Of a DNA stretch of 64,000 bases, positions 35,530-45,142 are shown one piece after another (position 1 is the first letter of the stretch; the number at the start of each line of letters is the position of its first letter). The position numbers were made by a program, and so were the translations under genes. This stretch comes from Ectopseudomonas chengduensis (GTDB lineage Bacteria; Pseudomonadota; Gammaproteobacteria; Pseudomonadales; Pseudomonadaceae): contig NZ_FMZQ01000014.1 of the NCBI RefSeq assembly GCF_900102635.1, positions 42,558 through 106,557 on the forward strand. The letters are read 5' to 3'. The notes under the pieces were generated by a model that did not search any database, had not been told where the DNA came from, and saw only the letters and a program-made list of their open reading frames with translations.

Positions 35530-37737
35530 ATGAATACTTGTTTCACGAGCGTTAACAGCAAGGCACTTTCCGAGTCGCAGCGTGACATCCTCGACATGAT
35601 CGCAACCGACCGTCATCTGGACGAAATACTCTGCGCCATTTGTCAGATGTTGGACGCACAGTCCCCCGAAATTTTCAGTTCAATTCTGCTTGCTGATGCC
35701 GAAGGCAAACGTTTGCTTAACGGTGCGGCGCCCGGTTTGCCGATTGAATACAGCCAGGCGATTCATGGGATGGCCATTGGCCCACAGGAGGGAACCTGCG
35801 GTACCGCTGCGTTCCGGCGTGAGCTGGTGGTCACCGAAGACATCGCGCGTGACCCAAGCTGGGAGCGTTTCCGTAGTCTGGCCCTGGGGCATAACCTGCA
35901 CTCCTGCTGGTCGATGCCCTTACTCTCCCATCAAGGACGCGTGTTAGGTACGTTTGCCTTTTACCAGAACCGCACCCATAAGCCGGACGAGGCGCAGATT
36001 CAACGACTGGGTTGCGCGGCCCAACTGGCTGCCATTGCGATCCGCCGTGAGTGTGACGGCCGAAGCCTGGAGGAAAGCGAACAACGTTTTCGTTCACTGT
36101 TCACCTACAACCCCAATCCGGTATTCGCCCTCGATCTGGCCGGCAGAATCCAGAATGCGAATCCCGCAAGTTTGAAGCTCAAGCCATACACCATTAGCGA
36201 CTTGATCGGTCATCACTTTGTCAATCTGGTGATCGAGGAGGAGCAGCAACGGGTAGGTCGACATTTCTCTGCAGCCTGCACCGGAGAGCACCAACGTTTC
36301 GAAGCACGGTTTCGCGACGCGAGCGACATGTTGTTGACCATGGACATTTCCAACCTGCCGATCAGGGTCAATGGCGAGATCGTCGGGGTATTCGCAGTGG
36401 TCAGGGATATCAGCGAGCAAAAGCACTACGAGCGCGAGTTGAGCTTCAACGCCTGCCATGATCGCCTGACGGGTTTGCTTAACCGTGTAACTCTTGAAGA
36501 TCGGCTTATTGAGTATTGTCACACCAGTCGCCGGCGCAAGCGTCGCCTGGCGGTAATGTGCATCGATCTGGATGGATTCAAATCCATCAACGATTCGCTT
36601 GGACACTATTTCGGCGATCAAGTGCTGATTGAGGTGGCGCAGCGTATGGCCCAGCACGTTCGTCCCGGCGATACCATCGTGCGCATGGGCGGCGACGAAT
36701 TTATCGTTCTGCTGCCGAACCTGCTGCGTGATGACGACGTTGTATCGGTGGCCGAACGACTGATGGCGGGCATAGCCAGGCCCTACTGCATCCGGGGCAT
36801 TGACCTGCACGTGAGCGCAAGTGTTGGCATCACCCTGAGCGATGGTTATACCGAGCCGCCGATGCAGCTCATTCAGCAGGCCGACATGGCCATGTACAAA
36901 GCTAAGCAGCAAGGGCGCAATAATTTCCAGTGGTACACCAGCGATCTTAATGAGCGCGTTTGTGAACACGCGAGACTACGCAACGACCTACAGAAGGCTA
37001 TCGATACTGAATCGCTCAAGTTGCATTATCAGCCGCAGATAGAAACGCGTACGGGGCGAGTGTCCGGGATCGAAGCGCTGTTGCGCTGGGAGCATCCGCA
37101 AAGAGGATTTATCTCACCAGCGGTATTTGTGCCAGTGGCAGAGGACAGTGGCCAGATCATCCCGCTGAGCCTTTGGGTACTCGATACGGCTTGCGCTCAA
37201 CTGCGCCAGTTAGGCGAACAAGGCATCACTGGCATCTCGATGGCTGTGAACATTTCGCCAATCCATTTCCAGCGTGGTCATTTCGTTCAATTTGTCCAAA
37301 CCATCCTGGAGAAGCACGGACTCTGTGGTGAGCAGTTGGAACTGGAGATCACCGAATCGCTTTTGCTGCATAACGCTGAACAAGCGATCGACACATTGCA
37401 CCGGCTCAAGGCTTTGGGAGTGCGCATTGCTCTCGATGATTTCGGCACTGGATTTTCCAGTCTCAGCTATCTCAAACGCTTGCCGATAGACAAGATCAAG
37501 ATCGACCGCTCGTTTATCCAGGAGCTCGGCACGGATTGCCACGATGCCGCAATCATTCAGGGCATTATCGCTATGGCCCACCACCTGAGCCTGACAGTGG
37601 TCGCTGAAGGTGTTGAAACCGAATCTCAGGCGGCTTTTTTAAAGGGCAGCAGGTGCGATGTGTTGCAGGGGTATTACTTTGCCAAACCGATGAAGTACGA
37701 AGCACTCGAGGTTTTCTTGAGGGGGGTAAAAGGATAG
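35530..37737 (+). CDS. Cyclic-di-GMP protein with GAF, PAS, GGDEF and EAL domains
   Basis: A 735-residue soluble signalling protein. A GAF domain (about 20-170, with GPQEGTCGTAAFRRELVV) is followed by a PAS domain (about 185-305), a GGDEF domain with intact RMGGDEF at 387-391 and an RPGD inhibitory site five residues upstream, and an EAL domain with EAL at 515-517 and DDFGTGFSSLSYL. Both catalytic motifs look functional, so it may make or degrade c-di-GMP. Third-position A/T use seems higher than in neighbouring genes. Confidence 0.93.
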   Translation: MNTCFTSVNSKALSESQRDILDMIATDRHLDEILCAICQMLDAQSPEIFSSILLADAEGKRLLNGAAPGLPIEYSQAIHGMAIGPQEGTCGTAAFRRELVVTEDIARDPSWERFRSLALGHNLHSCWSMPLLSHQGRVLGTFAFYQNRTHKPDEAQIQRLGCAAQLAAIAIRRECDGRSLEESEQRFRSLFTYNPNPVFALDLAGRIQNANPASLKLKPYTISDLIGHHFVNLVIEEEQQRVGRHFSAACTGEHQRFEARFRDASDMLLTMDISNLPIRVNGEIVGVFAVVRDISEQKHYERELSFNACHDRLTGLLNRVTLEDRLIEYCHTSRRRKRRLAVMCIDLDGFKSINDSLGHYFGDQVLIEVAQRMAQHVRPGDTIVRMGGDEFIVLLPNLLRDDDVVSVAERLMAGIARPYCIRGIDLHVSASVGITLSDGYTEPPMQLIQQADMAMYKAKQQGRNNFQWYTSDLNERVCEHARLRNDLQKAIDTESLKLHYQPQIETRTGRVSGIEALLRWEHPQRGFISPAVFVPVAEDSGQIIPLSLWVLDTACAQLRQLGEQGITGISMAVNISPIHFQRGHFVQFVQTILEKHGLCGEQLELEITESLLLHNAEQAIDTLHRLKALGVRIALDDFGTGFSSLSYLKRLPIDKIKIDRSFIQELGTDCHDAAIIQGIIAMAHHLSLTVVAEGVETESQAAFLKGSRCDVLQGYYFAKPMKYEALEVFLRGVKG

Positions 37738-37871
37738 GCCCTCTTTGAAGGCAGGCCCCTCGCTGTGCTGCAGCCGCGAACTGTCAGCGAGTCTGCCGGA
37801 GTGGTCATACCGATAATTTACGGACCCGCTTTAGACCCGTAATCCGCCGCGGCCCAATTCAGCAAGGAAGC

Positions 37872-38440
37872 ATGAACAACAATACACAGTTCCTCATTTC
37901 TATCCCATTTCAAACCGCCTGGCGTCCTGCTGATCGCGGTCTGATGACGGCCTGCTCCAACTATCAGGACAAGGATTACCAGGGGAACTGGGCGCCGGAG
38001 ACGATGACGCCTTATGACCTGCCCAACAACACCCCCGACGCACCCGTTGTGTACTTCGCAACCACGCGATACCGCGCGCTGGGCGTGCCTTTTCACCGTC
38101 TGCTGCTGGCCACGCTTGTAGATGGCCAGCAACTGCCGGGTGCCGCTCAATCCTCGATGTTTCCGGCAAGCAGGCTCTACGGCTGACGCCAGGCAAACAC
38201 TCCCTGAGCTGGTACTGGGTATCCATAAATGCACTGGGTACGGGCGGAGCAAAGTGTGGCTTTAGTGCGAAGAATGTCGAGTTCCGCTCGGGACAGCGCT
38301 ACGTGGTGGACTTTTCTACTGGCGAAGATATCAGCGGGCCGCCGGGACGTGAGGTCTCGACCATTACCATCAAATCGGAGATTCGCGATTTGAACACGCA
38401 TGAAGTGATCTATCCATTACCAACCGCCGCGAATCCATAA
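37872..38440 (+). pseudogene. Frameshifted lipoprotein-like gene
   Basis: An open frame from ATG 37872 encodes MNNNTQFLIS..., then LMTACSNYQDKDYQGNW with a lipobox-like LMTAC, and ends at a TGA at 38184. From about 38140 a second frame continues with coding character: ILDVSGKQALRLTPGKHSLS, then KCGFSAKNVEFRSGQRYVVD, ending TAANP and TAA at 38438. The two parts read as one about 190-residue lipoprotein broken by a one-base frameshift near 38130-38145. The N-terminal signal region may hold a further pair of compensating shifts (a hydrophobic PPGVLLIAV lies in another frame). Confidence 0.6.
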
Positions 38441-38555
38441 AACCCGTAGAGGTGGCAGTCCGGTCCGGGACACAGTCATTAGAGTGGATAAACAAATTCC
38501 CATTGGCTGGCCCTGGTACCCCGGAGACGGCACCGACGACATTCGTGCGAGGCCT

Positions 38556-39431
38556 CTACGCCAGCCGCAAGGCCAGCGCCAACGAGATGGACAGCAGCGC
38601 GACCAGATTGCCCAGGATCACGATCGACGCGACCTTCTCCGGCTCCTGGGCATAGCGCTCGGCGAACATGAAGTTGAGCACCGCCGGCGGCAGCGCGCCG
38701 AAGATCAGCAGGATGTCCGTCTCGCGATCCGACAGGCCAAACGCCAGGCAAAACAGGTAGGCGATCAGCATGCCGGTCAGCGGTGTCGCCACAGCACCGA
38801 CCGTGCCGATGCGCCACTGCGCGAAGGGCGCAGTGTTCAGGCGCACGCCAAGGGAAAACAGCATCAGGCCCGTGGATACGTCGGCAATGATCTTGATCGC
38901 GGAGAGAAAAGGCGGCCACATCGCGATGCCCGACATACTCACCAGCACGCCGGCAACTCCGGCGATGATCACCGGCTCACGGAGCAGCCCCCACACCCTG
39001 GCGTTGCGCCCAAGCCACCAGGTGGCAATGGCGAAATGCAGGACGTTCTCTACCAGAAACAGCACCACCGCCGCCGGCAGCACCTGCTCGCCGAAGGCGA
39101 ACAGCAACAGCGGCAATCCCATGTTGCCGGCGTTCTTGAACATCATCGGTGGCAGTAGGGTTTTCGGTGCATAGCCCAGCCGGCGGGCAATGGGCCAGCC
39201 GAGCAGGCCGGAGCCAAGCACGATGACCAGGCCACCGAGAGCGATCATCTGCACTTCGGCCAGATCGACGCTCTTGCCCGCCAGCGCCGAAAAGATCAGC
39301 GCGGGCACGAAGATGCCCATGTTGACCTGGTTGGTGGCGATCATGTCCGGGCGATGCTTGCGACCATACAGGTAGCCAACCGCGATGACCGTGAACACGG
39401 GGAAAACGATGCTCACGATCTGCACGAGCAT
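38556..39431 (-). CDS. AEC family transporter (auxin efflux carrier-like permease)
   Basis: A 291-residue inner-membrane protein with about ten hydrophobic segments. FPVFTVIAVGYLYGRK at the N-terminus and MMFKNAGNMGLPLLLFAFGE in the middle are typical of the AEC/MdcF group, which moves small carboxylates. It is 42 bp downstream of the beta-hydroxyacid dehydrogenase gene in the same direction, so it could be the last gene of the TRAP/transketolase operon. Confidence 0.88.
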   Translation of the reverse strand: MLVQIVSIVFPVFTVIAVGYLYGRKHRPDMIATNQVNMGIFVPALIFSALAGKSVDLAEVQMIALGGLVIVLGSGLLGWPIARRLGYAPKTLLPPMMFKNAGNMGLPLLLFAFGEQVLPAAVVLFLVENVLHFAIATWWLGRNARVWGLLREPVIIAGVAGVLVSMSGIAMWPPFLSAIKIIADVSTGLMLFSLGVRLNTAPFAQWRIGTVGAVATPLTGMLIAYLFCLAFGLSDRETDILLIFGALPPAVLNFMFAERYAQEPEKVASIVILGNLVALLSISLALALRLA

Positions 39432-39473
39432 GGGGCAACCTTAGCCGCTGGCGAGTAGAGGGTGCTAGGCGAC

Positions 39474-40361
39474 TCAGCCTTGCGTCGGTGTACCGTTGAG
39501 GGCGTAGTAGCTGCGGATCACCTGGCTGTCGTCAGCCCGCCCCTCGCCGCGCCCGGAGGTAGCGAGGAACAGTTGGTGCGCCACCGCGGCAATCGGCAAC
39601 GCAGCCTGCGCGTCGCGCCCGGCTTCGAGGACGATGCCCAGATCCTTGACGAAGATGTCCACCGCGCTGCTGACCTCGGGTTCGGCCTGCAGCATGCGCG
39701 GGCCGCGATCCTTGAGCATCCAACTCGATGCCGCCGAACCACCCATGATTTCCAGCAGTACCGGCAGATCGACACCGACCTTGGCGGCGAGCGCAAAGGC
39801 TTCGGCGACCACGGCAATGTGCACACCACACAGCAACTGGTTGACGGCCTTGACCGTTGCGCCCTGCCCGGCTCGCTCGCCGACATGGAAGATGCGCAGG
39901 CCAATGCCCTCGAACACCGGCTGTACCGCTTCGAAGGTGGTGCGCTCACAGGCCGCCATGATGGTCAGCGAACCGGCGATGGCGCCCGCAGTGCCGCCCG
40001 ACACCGGCGCATCGACGAAGCGGCGCCCTGCTGCGCTCACCCGCGCGGCAATGCGCTCGACGGCAGCGGGTGGACAGGTCGCCATCAGACAGACGATGCC
40101 ATGATCGGCCAATGTCTCCAGTGCGCCATTGTCGAACAGCACCTGCTCGGCCTGGGCGGCATTGACCACCATCAGGATCAGCACATCGGCACCGCTGGCG
40201 GCAGAGGCAGCGTCGGCTGCCGCCTCCCCGCCCGCCTCAGCGAGTGTGGCGAGCGCCGCAGAATTGAGATCGATACCACGCACAACGTGGCCCGCGGCGA
40301 GCAGGTTCTTGGCCATGGGCAGGCCCATCGAGCCAAGCCCGGCAAATGCAATCGTAGTCAT
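39474..40361 (-). CDS. NAD(P)-dependent beta-hydroxyacid dehydrogenase
   Basis: A 295-residue enzyme of the 3-hydroxyisobutyrate dehydrogenase family. IAFAGLGSMGLPMAKNLL is the dinucleotide-binding motif, VDAPVSGGTAGA the substrate loop, and K171 in GATVKAVNQLL the catalytic lysine. The closest functional group I can suggest is L-threonate/tartronate-semialdehyde-type dehydrogenases. Substrate specificity is an inference from the context of a TRAP transporter for organic acids. The ATG at 40361 is five bases from AAGGAA. Confidence 0.88.
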   Translation of the reverse strand: MTTIAFAGLGSMGLPMAKNLLAAGHVVRGIDLNSAALATLAEAGGEAAADAASAASGADVLILMVVNAAQAEQVLFDNGALETLADHGIVCLMATCPPAAVERIAARVSAAGRRFVDAPVSGGTAGAIAGSLTIMAACERTTFEAVQPVFEGIGLRIFHVGERAGQGATVKAVNQLLCGVHIAVVAEAFALAAKVGVDLPVLLEIMGGSAASSWMLKDRGPRMLQAEPEVSSAVDIFVKDLGIVLEAGRDAQAALPIAAVAHQLFLATSGRGEGRADDSQVIRSYYALNGTPTQG

Positions 40362-40410
40362 GGGAATTCCTTGCATGGCGCAGCCCTAGCATGCGCCGGG
40401 GCTGCGCTGA

Positions 40411-41670
40411 TCAGTACAGGGTGAAAGCCGGAATGAAGGAGACCAGGCCGAGTACGATGATCGCCACTAGGTAGAACGGCCAAAGCTCGCGCACCACTGC
40501 CCCGACCTTCTCGCGCGAAATCGCCGAGGCGATGAACAGCGTCGTGCCCACCGGCGGTGTAAACAGGCCGATACTCAGGTTGACCACCATCATGATGCCG
40601 AGCTGGGTCAGGTCGAGACCAATGGCGTTGCCGATGGCGACGAAGGTCGGCCCCAGCAGCAGGATCGCCGCCGGCAGGTCGAGGAACATGCCGACCACAA
40701 CCATGATCAGGTTGAGCATGAGGATGACCATCCACGGCGAACTCAGGGTTTGTGCGGTCCATTCGGCCACGGCGGTCGGCACCGACTCGACGGTCAGCAC
40801 ATAGCCCACCAGGTTCGAGGCGGCGATCACCAGCATCACCACACCGGTGGTGATCGCGGTGTGCACCAGCGCGTCGTAGAGGCGGCGCAGGGTCAGGTCG
40901 CGATAGACCAGCATGCTCACCATCAAACCGTAGAATACCGCCAGTACGCTGACCTCGGTCGGTGTGGCGATGCCAGCGCGCAGCAGGATCACGATGAAGG
41001 CTGGCATGGCCAGTGCCGGCGTTGCCGCAATGGTCACACGCAGCACACCTTTCAAGGTGACCTCACTGGCTAACCGCTTGAAGCCACGCAGACGGCCTGA
41101 CAGGTAGCAGGTCAGCATGAAGCCGACGCACAGCAACAGCCCCGGCACCAGGCCGGCGAGAAACAGCGCGGCAATCGACTGGTTGGACACGGCAGCGTAG
41201 AGAATCAGCGGAATCGACGGCGGAATCAGCCCGGCGATGGTTGCTGACGACGCGGTTGCGGCGGCGGCAAAGGCGCCCGGATAGCCCTCGCGCTTCTGCC
41301 AGGGAATCAGCATCGAGCCAAGCGCCGAGGCCTCCGCCACGGCCGAGCCGGACACCCCGCCGAATACGGTCGAGCCGACCACCGTGACCTGGCCGAGCCC
41401 GCCATGGAAGCGACCGACCAGCATGGTGGCGAAGTCGATCAGCCGCTTGCCCAGCGTGCCGCCCATCATCAAGCTGCCCGAGAGCATGAAGAACGGAATC
41501 GCCAGCAGCGGGAAACTCTGCGTGGGCTGAAAGATCTTCACGATCGCCGCCACGCTGGGAATGCCGCCGACGGTGACAGCCGCAATACCCGAGCTGATCA
41601 GCAGCGCGTAGCCGACCGGCAACGCCAGCGCCAGCAGCACGGCGAAGACCAGAAGCATCATGAGCGTCAT
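40411..41670 (-). CDS. dctM: TRAP transporter large permease (DctM family)
   Basis: Large membrane subunit of a sodium-driven TRAP importer, 419 residues with about 12 helices. The family segments FPLLAIPFFMLSGSLM, GGVSGSAVAEASALGSMLIP, IPPSIPLILYA and LFTPPVGTTLFIAS are clear. Its ATG overlaps the DctQ stop (ATGA). The frame is open further upstream within dctQ, but MTLMMLLVFAVLLALALPVG is the normal start. Confidence 0.93.
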   Translation of the reverse strand: MTLMMLLVFAVLLALALPVGYALLISSGIAAVTVGGIPSVAAIVKIFQPTQSFPLLAIPFFMLSGSLMMGGTLGKRLIDFATMLVGRFHGGLGQVTVVGSTVFGGVSGSAVAEASALGSMLIPWQKREGYPGAFAAAATASSATIAGLIPPSIPLILYAAVSNQSIAALFLAGLVPGLLLCVGFMLTCYLSGRLRGFKRLASEVTLKGVLRVTIAATPALAMPAFIVILLRAGIATPTEVSVLAVFYGLMVSMLVYRDLTLRRLYDALVHTAITTGVVMLVIAASNLVGYVLTVESVPTAVAEWTAQTLSSPWMVILMLNLIMVVVGMFLDLPAAILLLGPTFVAIGNAIGLDLTQLGIMMVVNLSIGLFTPPVGTTLFIASAISREKVGAVVRELWPFYLVAIIVLGLVSFIPAFTLY

Positions 41671-42233
41671 ACGTCGTCCTCGATTTGATGTGCGCGAACA
41701 GCCAGGGGATCGCCGGCATACAGCAGGTGAACCAGCGTGGTGAGTGCGGTGAAGGCAAGGCCGACGAAGCCAGCGATCATGGCCAGATACGCCCACTTGG
41801 CCGAGATTCCGGTGACCGGATAGATCTCGCCACCGGTGATCTCGATCACATCGAGCCCCACCCAGGCCAGGTAGAAAAAAGTGGCGCAGATCAACGCCTG
41901 ATGGCCGATCAGCAGCACCCGATTGCCACCTCGACCAATCCAGCCCTGGATGGCAGTGACAGCGATGTGCTGACCGCGTTGGGCAGCTAGCACGATGCCG
42001 CCCATCACCAGCCAGGGGAACAGGATATTGGGCATCTCGGTGGGCCAGCCCATGCCCTGATTGGTCAAGTAGCGAACCACTACCTCGGCCATCAGGGCCA
42101 CGAACATGACCACCAGCGCAGTGATCACGGCGACCACGCTGAGCGCCACTATCGCGTTGTCCACCCACCTCGCCATCTGCGCCAGAGCGCCGGACTGCAA
42201 CGAGTCGTTGCTGGAGGTTTGGACGGCCATCAT
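41667..42233 (-). CDS. dctQ: TRAP transporter small permease (DctQ family)
   Basis: Small membrane subunit, 188 residues with four helices. RYLTNQGMGWPTEMPNILFP is the conserved DctQ motif after the second helix. It overlaps the dctP stop by four bases and the dctM start by four, so PQM are translated as a unit. An in-frame second ATG (42230) is also possible. Confidence 0.92.
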   Translation of the reverse strand: MMAVQTSSNDSLQSGALAQMARWVDNAIVALSVVAVITALVVMFVALMAEVVVRYLTNQGMGWPTEMPNILFPWLVMGGIVLAAQRGQHIAVTAIQGWIGRGGNRVLLIGHQALICATFFYLAWVGLDVIEITGGEIYPVTGISAKWAYLAMIAGFVGLAFTALTTLVHLLYAGDPLAVRAHQIEDDV

Positions 42234-43204
42234 TGCTTACCTGCTTCCGAAACGATCAGTTCCACCAGCTCGGGATATTGCTTCGACCACTTGTCGTAGA
42301 CCGACTTGGTCTTGGCAGCGAATGTGGCCTGGTCGATTTCGTTGATCGCGACTCCAGCTTCGGTGAGCTTGGTGCGCAACTCGATATCGGCAGCCAGGGA
42401 CATCTCGCGGTTGAGCTTGCCGGCTTCGATCGCGGCGTCCTTGATCGCCGCCTGATCAGCCTTGGACAGACCGGCCCAGATCATCTTGCTGGCCAGCAGC
42501 GGCGTGGTCTCGTACTTGTGCCCGGTCAGCGAAATGTACTTCTGTACCTCGTAGAGTTTCGAGGAATAGACGTTCATCAGCGGGTTTTCCTGACCGTCGA
42601 ACACGCCCTGCTGCAGGGCGATGTACAGCTCGGAGAAAGCCAGCGGACCGGGGTTGGCGCCAAGCGCCTTGAAGATGTCCAGGGTCATGGCATCGGGCGG
42701 CGTACGCACCTTGATACCCTGCAGGTCTTCGGGCTTCACGATCGGACGCTTGTTGTTGCTGGTGTGACGAATGCCGTTGTCCCACAGCGCCAGCACCACC
42801 AGCCCCTTCTTGTTGGCTGCCTCGTCGAGCTTGGCGCCGACCGGGCCATCGACCACCTTGTAGGCATGTTCGAGATCACGGAACAGGAACGGCAGACCGA
42901 CCAGGTTGAACTCCGGCACCACGCCAGCAGTGCTGCCCTGGGAGTTGGTGCTGAAAGCAAGGGTGCCCAGGCGCATGTTGGTCAGCGATTCGACGTCATC
43001 GCCGAACTGCGCGCTGCCGCCCACCTCGACCTTGACCCGACCTTCGGTCTTCTGCTCGACCAACTCGGCGAACTTCAGAGATGCCACCGCCTTCGGATTG
43101 CCCGGCGCGGCGTTATGGGAGAGGCGCAGCACCTGCTGTGCCCAACTGGTGGAGGCAGTAGCCAATGCAAAGGTTGCGGCCACAGCAATCAGTGTCTTTT
43201 TCAT
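42230..43204 (-). CDS. dctP: TRAP transporter substrate-binding protein (DctP family)
   Basis: Periplasmic receptor of the TRAP importer, 324 residues, with signal peptide MKKTLIAVAATFALATASTSWA. The core has LRLSHNAAPGNPKAVASLKF near the N-terminus, and KVRTPPDAMTLDIFKALGANP, where the conserved Arg usually grips the carboxylate of the ligand. QGVFDGQENPLMNVYSSKLYE is the conserved second-lobe motif. The family binds C4-dicarboxylates, sugar acids and related hydroxy acids. The ligand is not predictable here. Confidence 0.93.
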   Translation of the reverse strand: MKKTLIAVAATFALATASTSWAQQVLRLSHNAAPGNPKAVASLKFAELVEQKTEGRVKVEVGGSAQFGDDVESLTNMRLGTLAFSTNSQGSTAGVVPEFNLVGLPFLFRDLEHAYKVVDGPVGAKLDEAANKKGLVVLALWDNGIRHTSNNKRPIVKPEDLQGIKVRTPPDAMTLDIFKALGANPGPLAFSELYIALQQGVFDGQENPLMNVYSSKLYEVQKYISLTGHKYETTPLLASKMIWAGLSKADQAAIKDAAIEAGKLNREMSLAADIELRTKLTEAGVAINEIDQATFAAKTKSVYDKWSKQYPELVELIVSEAGKQ

Positions 43205-43311
43205 GAGCTTTACCTTGCGTTTCTTATTGATATTGTCTGCATGTCTTGCTTATTGCAGGTCGTCCGTGCGGACCTTATGGCAGCGCCCGCACGTGGCCAA
43301 CCCGGTGCTGC

Positions 43312-44076
43312 TCAACCGTGGATGAGCATGCCTCCGTTGACGTCGATCACCGCACCGGTGATGTAGGCCGACAGGTTCGAGGCCAGGAACAGGTAGGCAC
43401 CGGCCACTTCCTCGGCGTTGCCCAGGCGATTGAGCGGGATACTGGCGGCAATCTCGGTCTTCTGCTGGTCGCTGAGTTTGCCGGAACTAATGTCGGTCTG
43501 GATCAGGCCTGGGGTGACGCAATTGACGCGGATGTTGCTCGGCCCAAATTCACGCGCCATGGCCTTGGCCAGCCCCAGCACACCGGCCTTCGCCGCCGAG
43601 TAGTGCGGGCCGCCGAGGATGCCGCCACCACGCTGGGCCGACACCGACGACATGCAGGCGATGGAGCCGCTGCCCTGCGCCTGCATGTGCGGAATGACGG
43701 CCTGGGACAGGTACAACACGCCACGCAGGTTGACGTCGAGAATGCGATCCCAGCTTGCCGGATCGATTTCCAGGGTCTTCACCGGCTGGGTAATGCCGGC
43801 GTTGTTGATAAGCACGTCGATGCGGCCGAAGTCGGCGATGGCACGCTCGGTGGCCTGCAGGCAGGCGTCCTTGTCCGCCACGTTGCAGGCATAGCCGCGA
43901 TGCTGCGGGCCGATGGCAGTTGCCGCTTCAATGGCAGCACCCTCGTCGAGATCGAGAATGGCCACCGTGGCGCCATGGCTGGCGAACAGGCGAGCGGTAG
44001 CCAGGCCGATGCCCCGCGCCGAGGCCGCGCCCGAAATCATGGCAACCTTGCCGTCGAGAAGAAGAGCGTTGTTCAT
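43312..44076 (-). CDS. SDR family NAD(P)-dependent oxidoreductase
   Basis: A 254-residue classical short-chain dehydrogenase. The cofactor motif is SGAASARGIG, the structural motif is NNAG at about 91-94, and the catalytic residues are S146, Y159 and K163 (HYSAAKAG). The C-terminal YITGAVIDVNGGMLIHG is typical of sugar/polyol or 3-oxoacyl-type members. It sits between the transketolase and TRAP genes, suggesting oxidation of an imported polyol or hydroxy acid. Confidence 0.9.
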   Translation of the reverse strand: MNNALLLDGKVAMISGAASARGIGLATARLFASHGATVAILDLDEGAAIEAATAIGPQHRGYACNVADKDACLQATERAIADFGRIDVLINNAGITQPVKTLEIDPASWDRILDVNLRGVLYLSQAVIPHMQAQGSGSIACMSSVSAQRGGGILGGPHYSAAKAGVLGLAKAMAREFGPSNIRVNCVTPGLIQTDISSGKLSDQQKTEIAASIPLNRLGNAEEVAGAYLFLASNLSAYITGAVIDVNGGMLIHG

Positions 44077-44143
44077 GTAGAAGATCCTCGCATTAGCGCC
44101 GGCACCCGGCGCTTGGAAATGTGGTTTGGCGTGGGGGCTGCGT

Positions 44144-45142
44144 TCAGCCGAGCCAACCTTTGATAGTGGCCGACATCGCTTCGATGGAAATCCCGTAGCG
44201 GTCATGCAGAGTCGGTAACGCGCCGGCATCGAGGAAGGCATCGGGCAGCGCAATCTGGCGGAACTGCGGCATCACACCGGCAGTTAGCAGCGCCGTCGCA
44301 ACGGCTTCGCCAAGCCCACCAACCGTGCTGTGGTTTTCCGCCACCACGACCAGGCGACCAGAGCGGCCTGCCTCGCGCAGGATGGTCGCCACATCGAGCG
44401 GCTTGATGGTCGGTACGTGCAACACGCCGACATCGACCTTGTCCGCCTCGAGCGCCTTGGCCACTTCCAGTGCGCGCATGGTCAGAATGCCGGACGAGAT
44501 CACCAGCACGTCGCGGCCATCGCGCAGCATCTTGGCCTTGCCCAGTTCGAAGCTGTAGCCGTACTCGTCGAGCACCAGCGGCACGTTGCCGCGCAGCAGG
44601 CGCATGTATACCGGGCCGTTGTGCGCGGCGATCTGCGGCACGGCCTGCTCCGTATCGAGCGCATCACAGGGGTCGACTATGGTCATGCCGGGGATGCCAC
44701 GCATCAGCGCGATGTCCTCGGTGGCCTGGTGGCTGGGGCCGTAGCCGGTGGTGAGACCAGGCAGCGCGCAGCACAGCTTGACGTTGAGGTTTTCCTCGGC
44801 GATTACCTGGTGCACGAAGTCGAAGGCACGCCGCGTAGCGAACACCGCGTAGGTGGTGGCGAAAGGAACGAAGCCTTCCTTGGCCATGCCGCCGGCAGCA
44901 GCCATCAGCAGTTGCTCGGCCATGCCCATCTGGAAGAAGCGATCCGGGTAGGCCTGCCCGAACAGATGCAGGTCGGTGTACTTAGCCAGGTCGGCGGTAA
45001 GACCGACGATCTCCGTGCGGTTGGCGGCCAGTTCGACCAGGGCCTTGCCGAATGGGGCCGACTGTACGCGCTGCCCTTCGGATGCAATCGAGGCGATCAT
45101 CGCTGAGGTGGTCAGGCGTGGTTTCTTGGCGGTGGTGCTCAT
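44144..45142 (-). CDS. Transketolase C-terminal subunit
   Basis: The 332-residue product corresponds to the pyrimidine-binding and C-terminal domains of transketolase. The glutamate-bearing FFQMGMAEQLLMAAAGGMAKEG is the TPP-activating segment, and VVAENHSTVGGLGEAVATAL is the transketolase-C motif. Together with the adjacent N-terminal subunit it makes a split transketolase that transfers a two-carbon ketol unit. Split pairs in bacteria often belong to specialised pathways rather than the pentose phosphate pathway. Its ATG overlaps the stop of the N-terminal subunit gene. Confidence 0.92.
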   Translation of the reverse strand: MSTTAKKPRLTTSAMIASIASEGQRVQSAPFGKALVELAANRTEIVGLTADLAKYTDLHLFGQAYPDRFFQMGMAEQLLMAAAGGMAKEGFVPFATTYAVFATRRAFDFVHQVIAEENLNVKLCCALPGLTTGYGPSHQATEDIALMRGIPGMTIVDPCDALDTEQAVPQIAAHNGPVYMRLLRGNVPLVLDEYGYSFELGKAKMLRDGRDVLVISSGILTMRALEVAKALEADKVDVGVLHVPTIKPLDVATILREAGRSGRLVVVAENHSTVGGLGEAVATALLTAGVMPQFRQIALPDAFLDAGALPTLHDRYGISIEAMSATIKGWLG

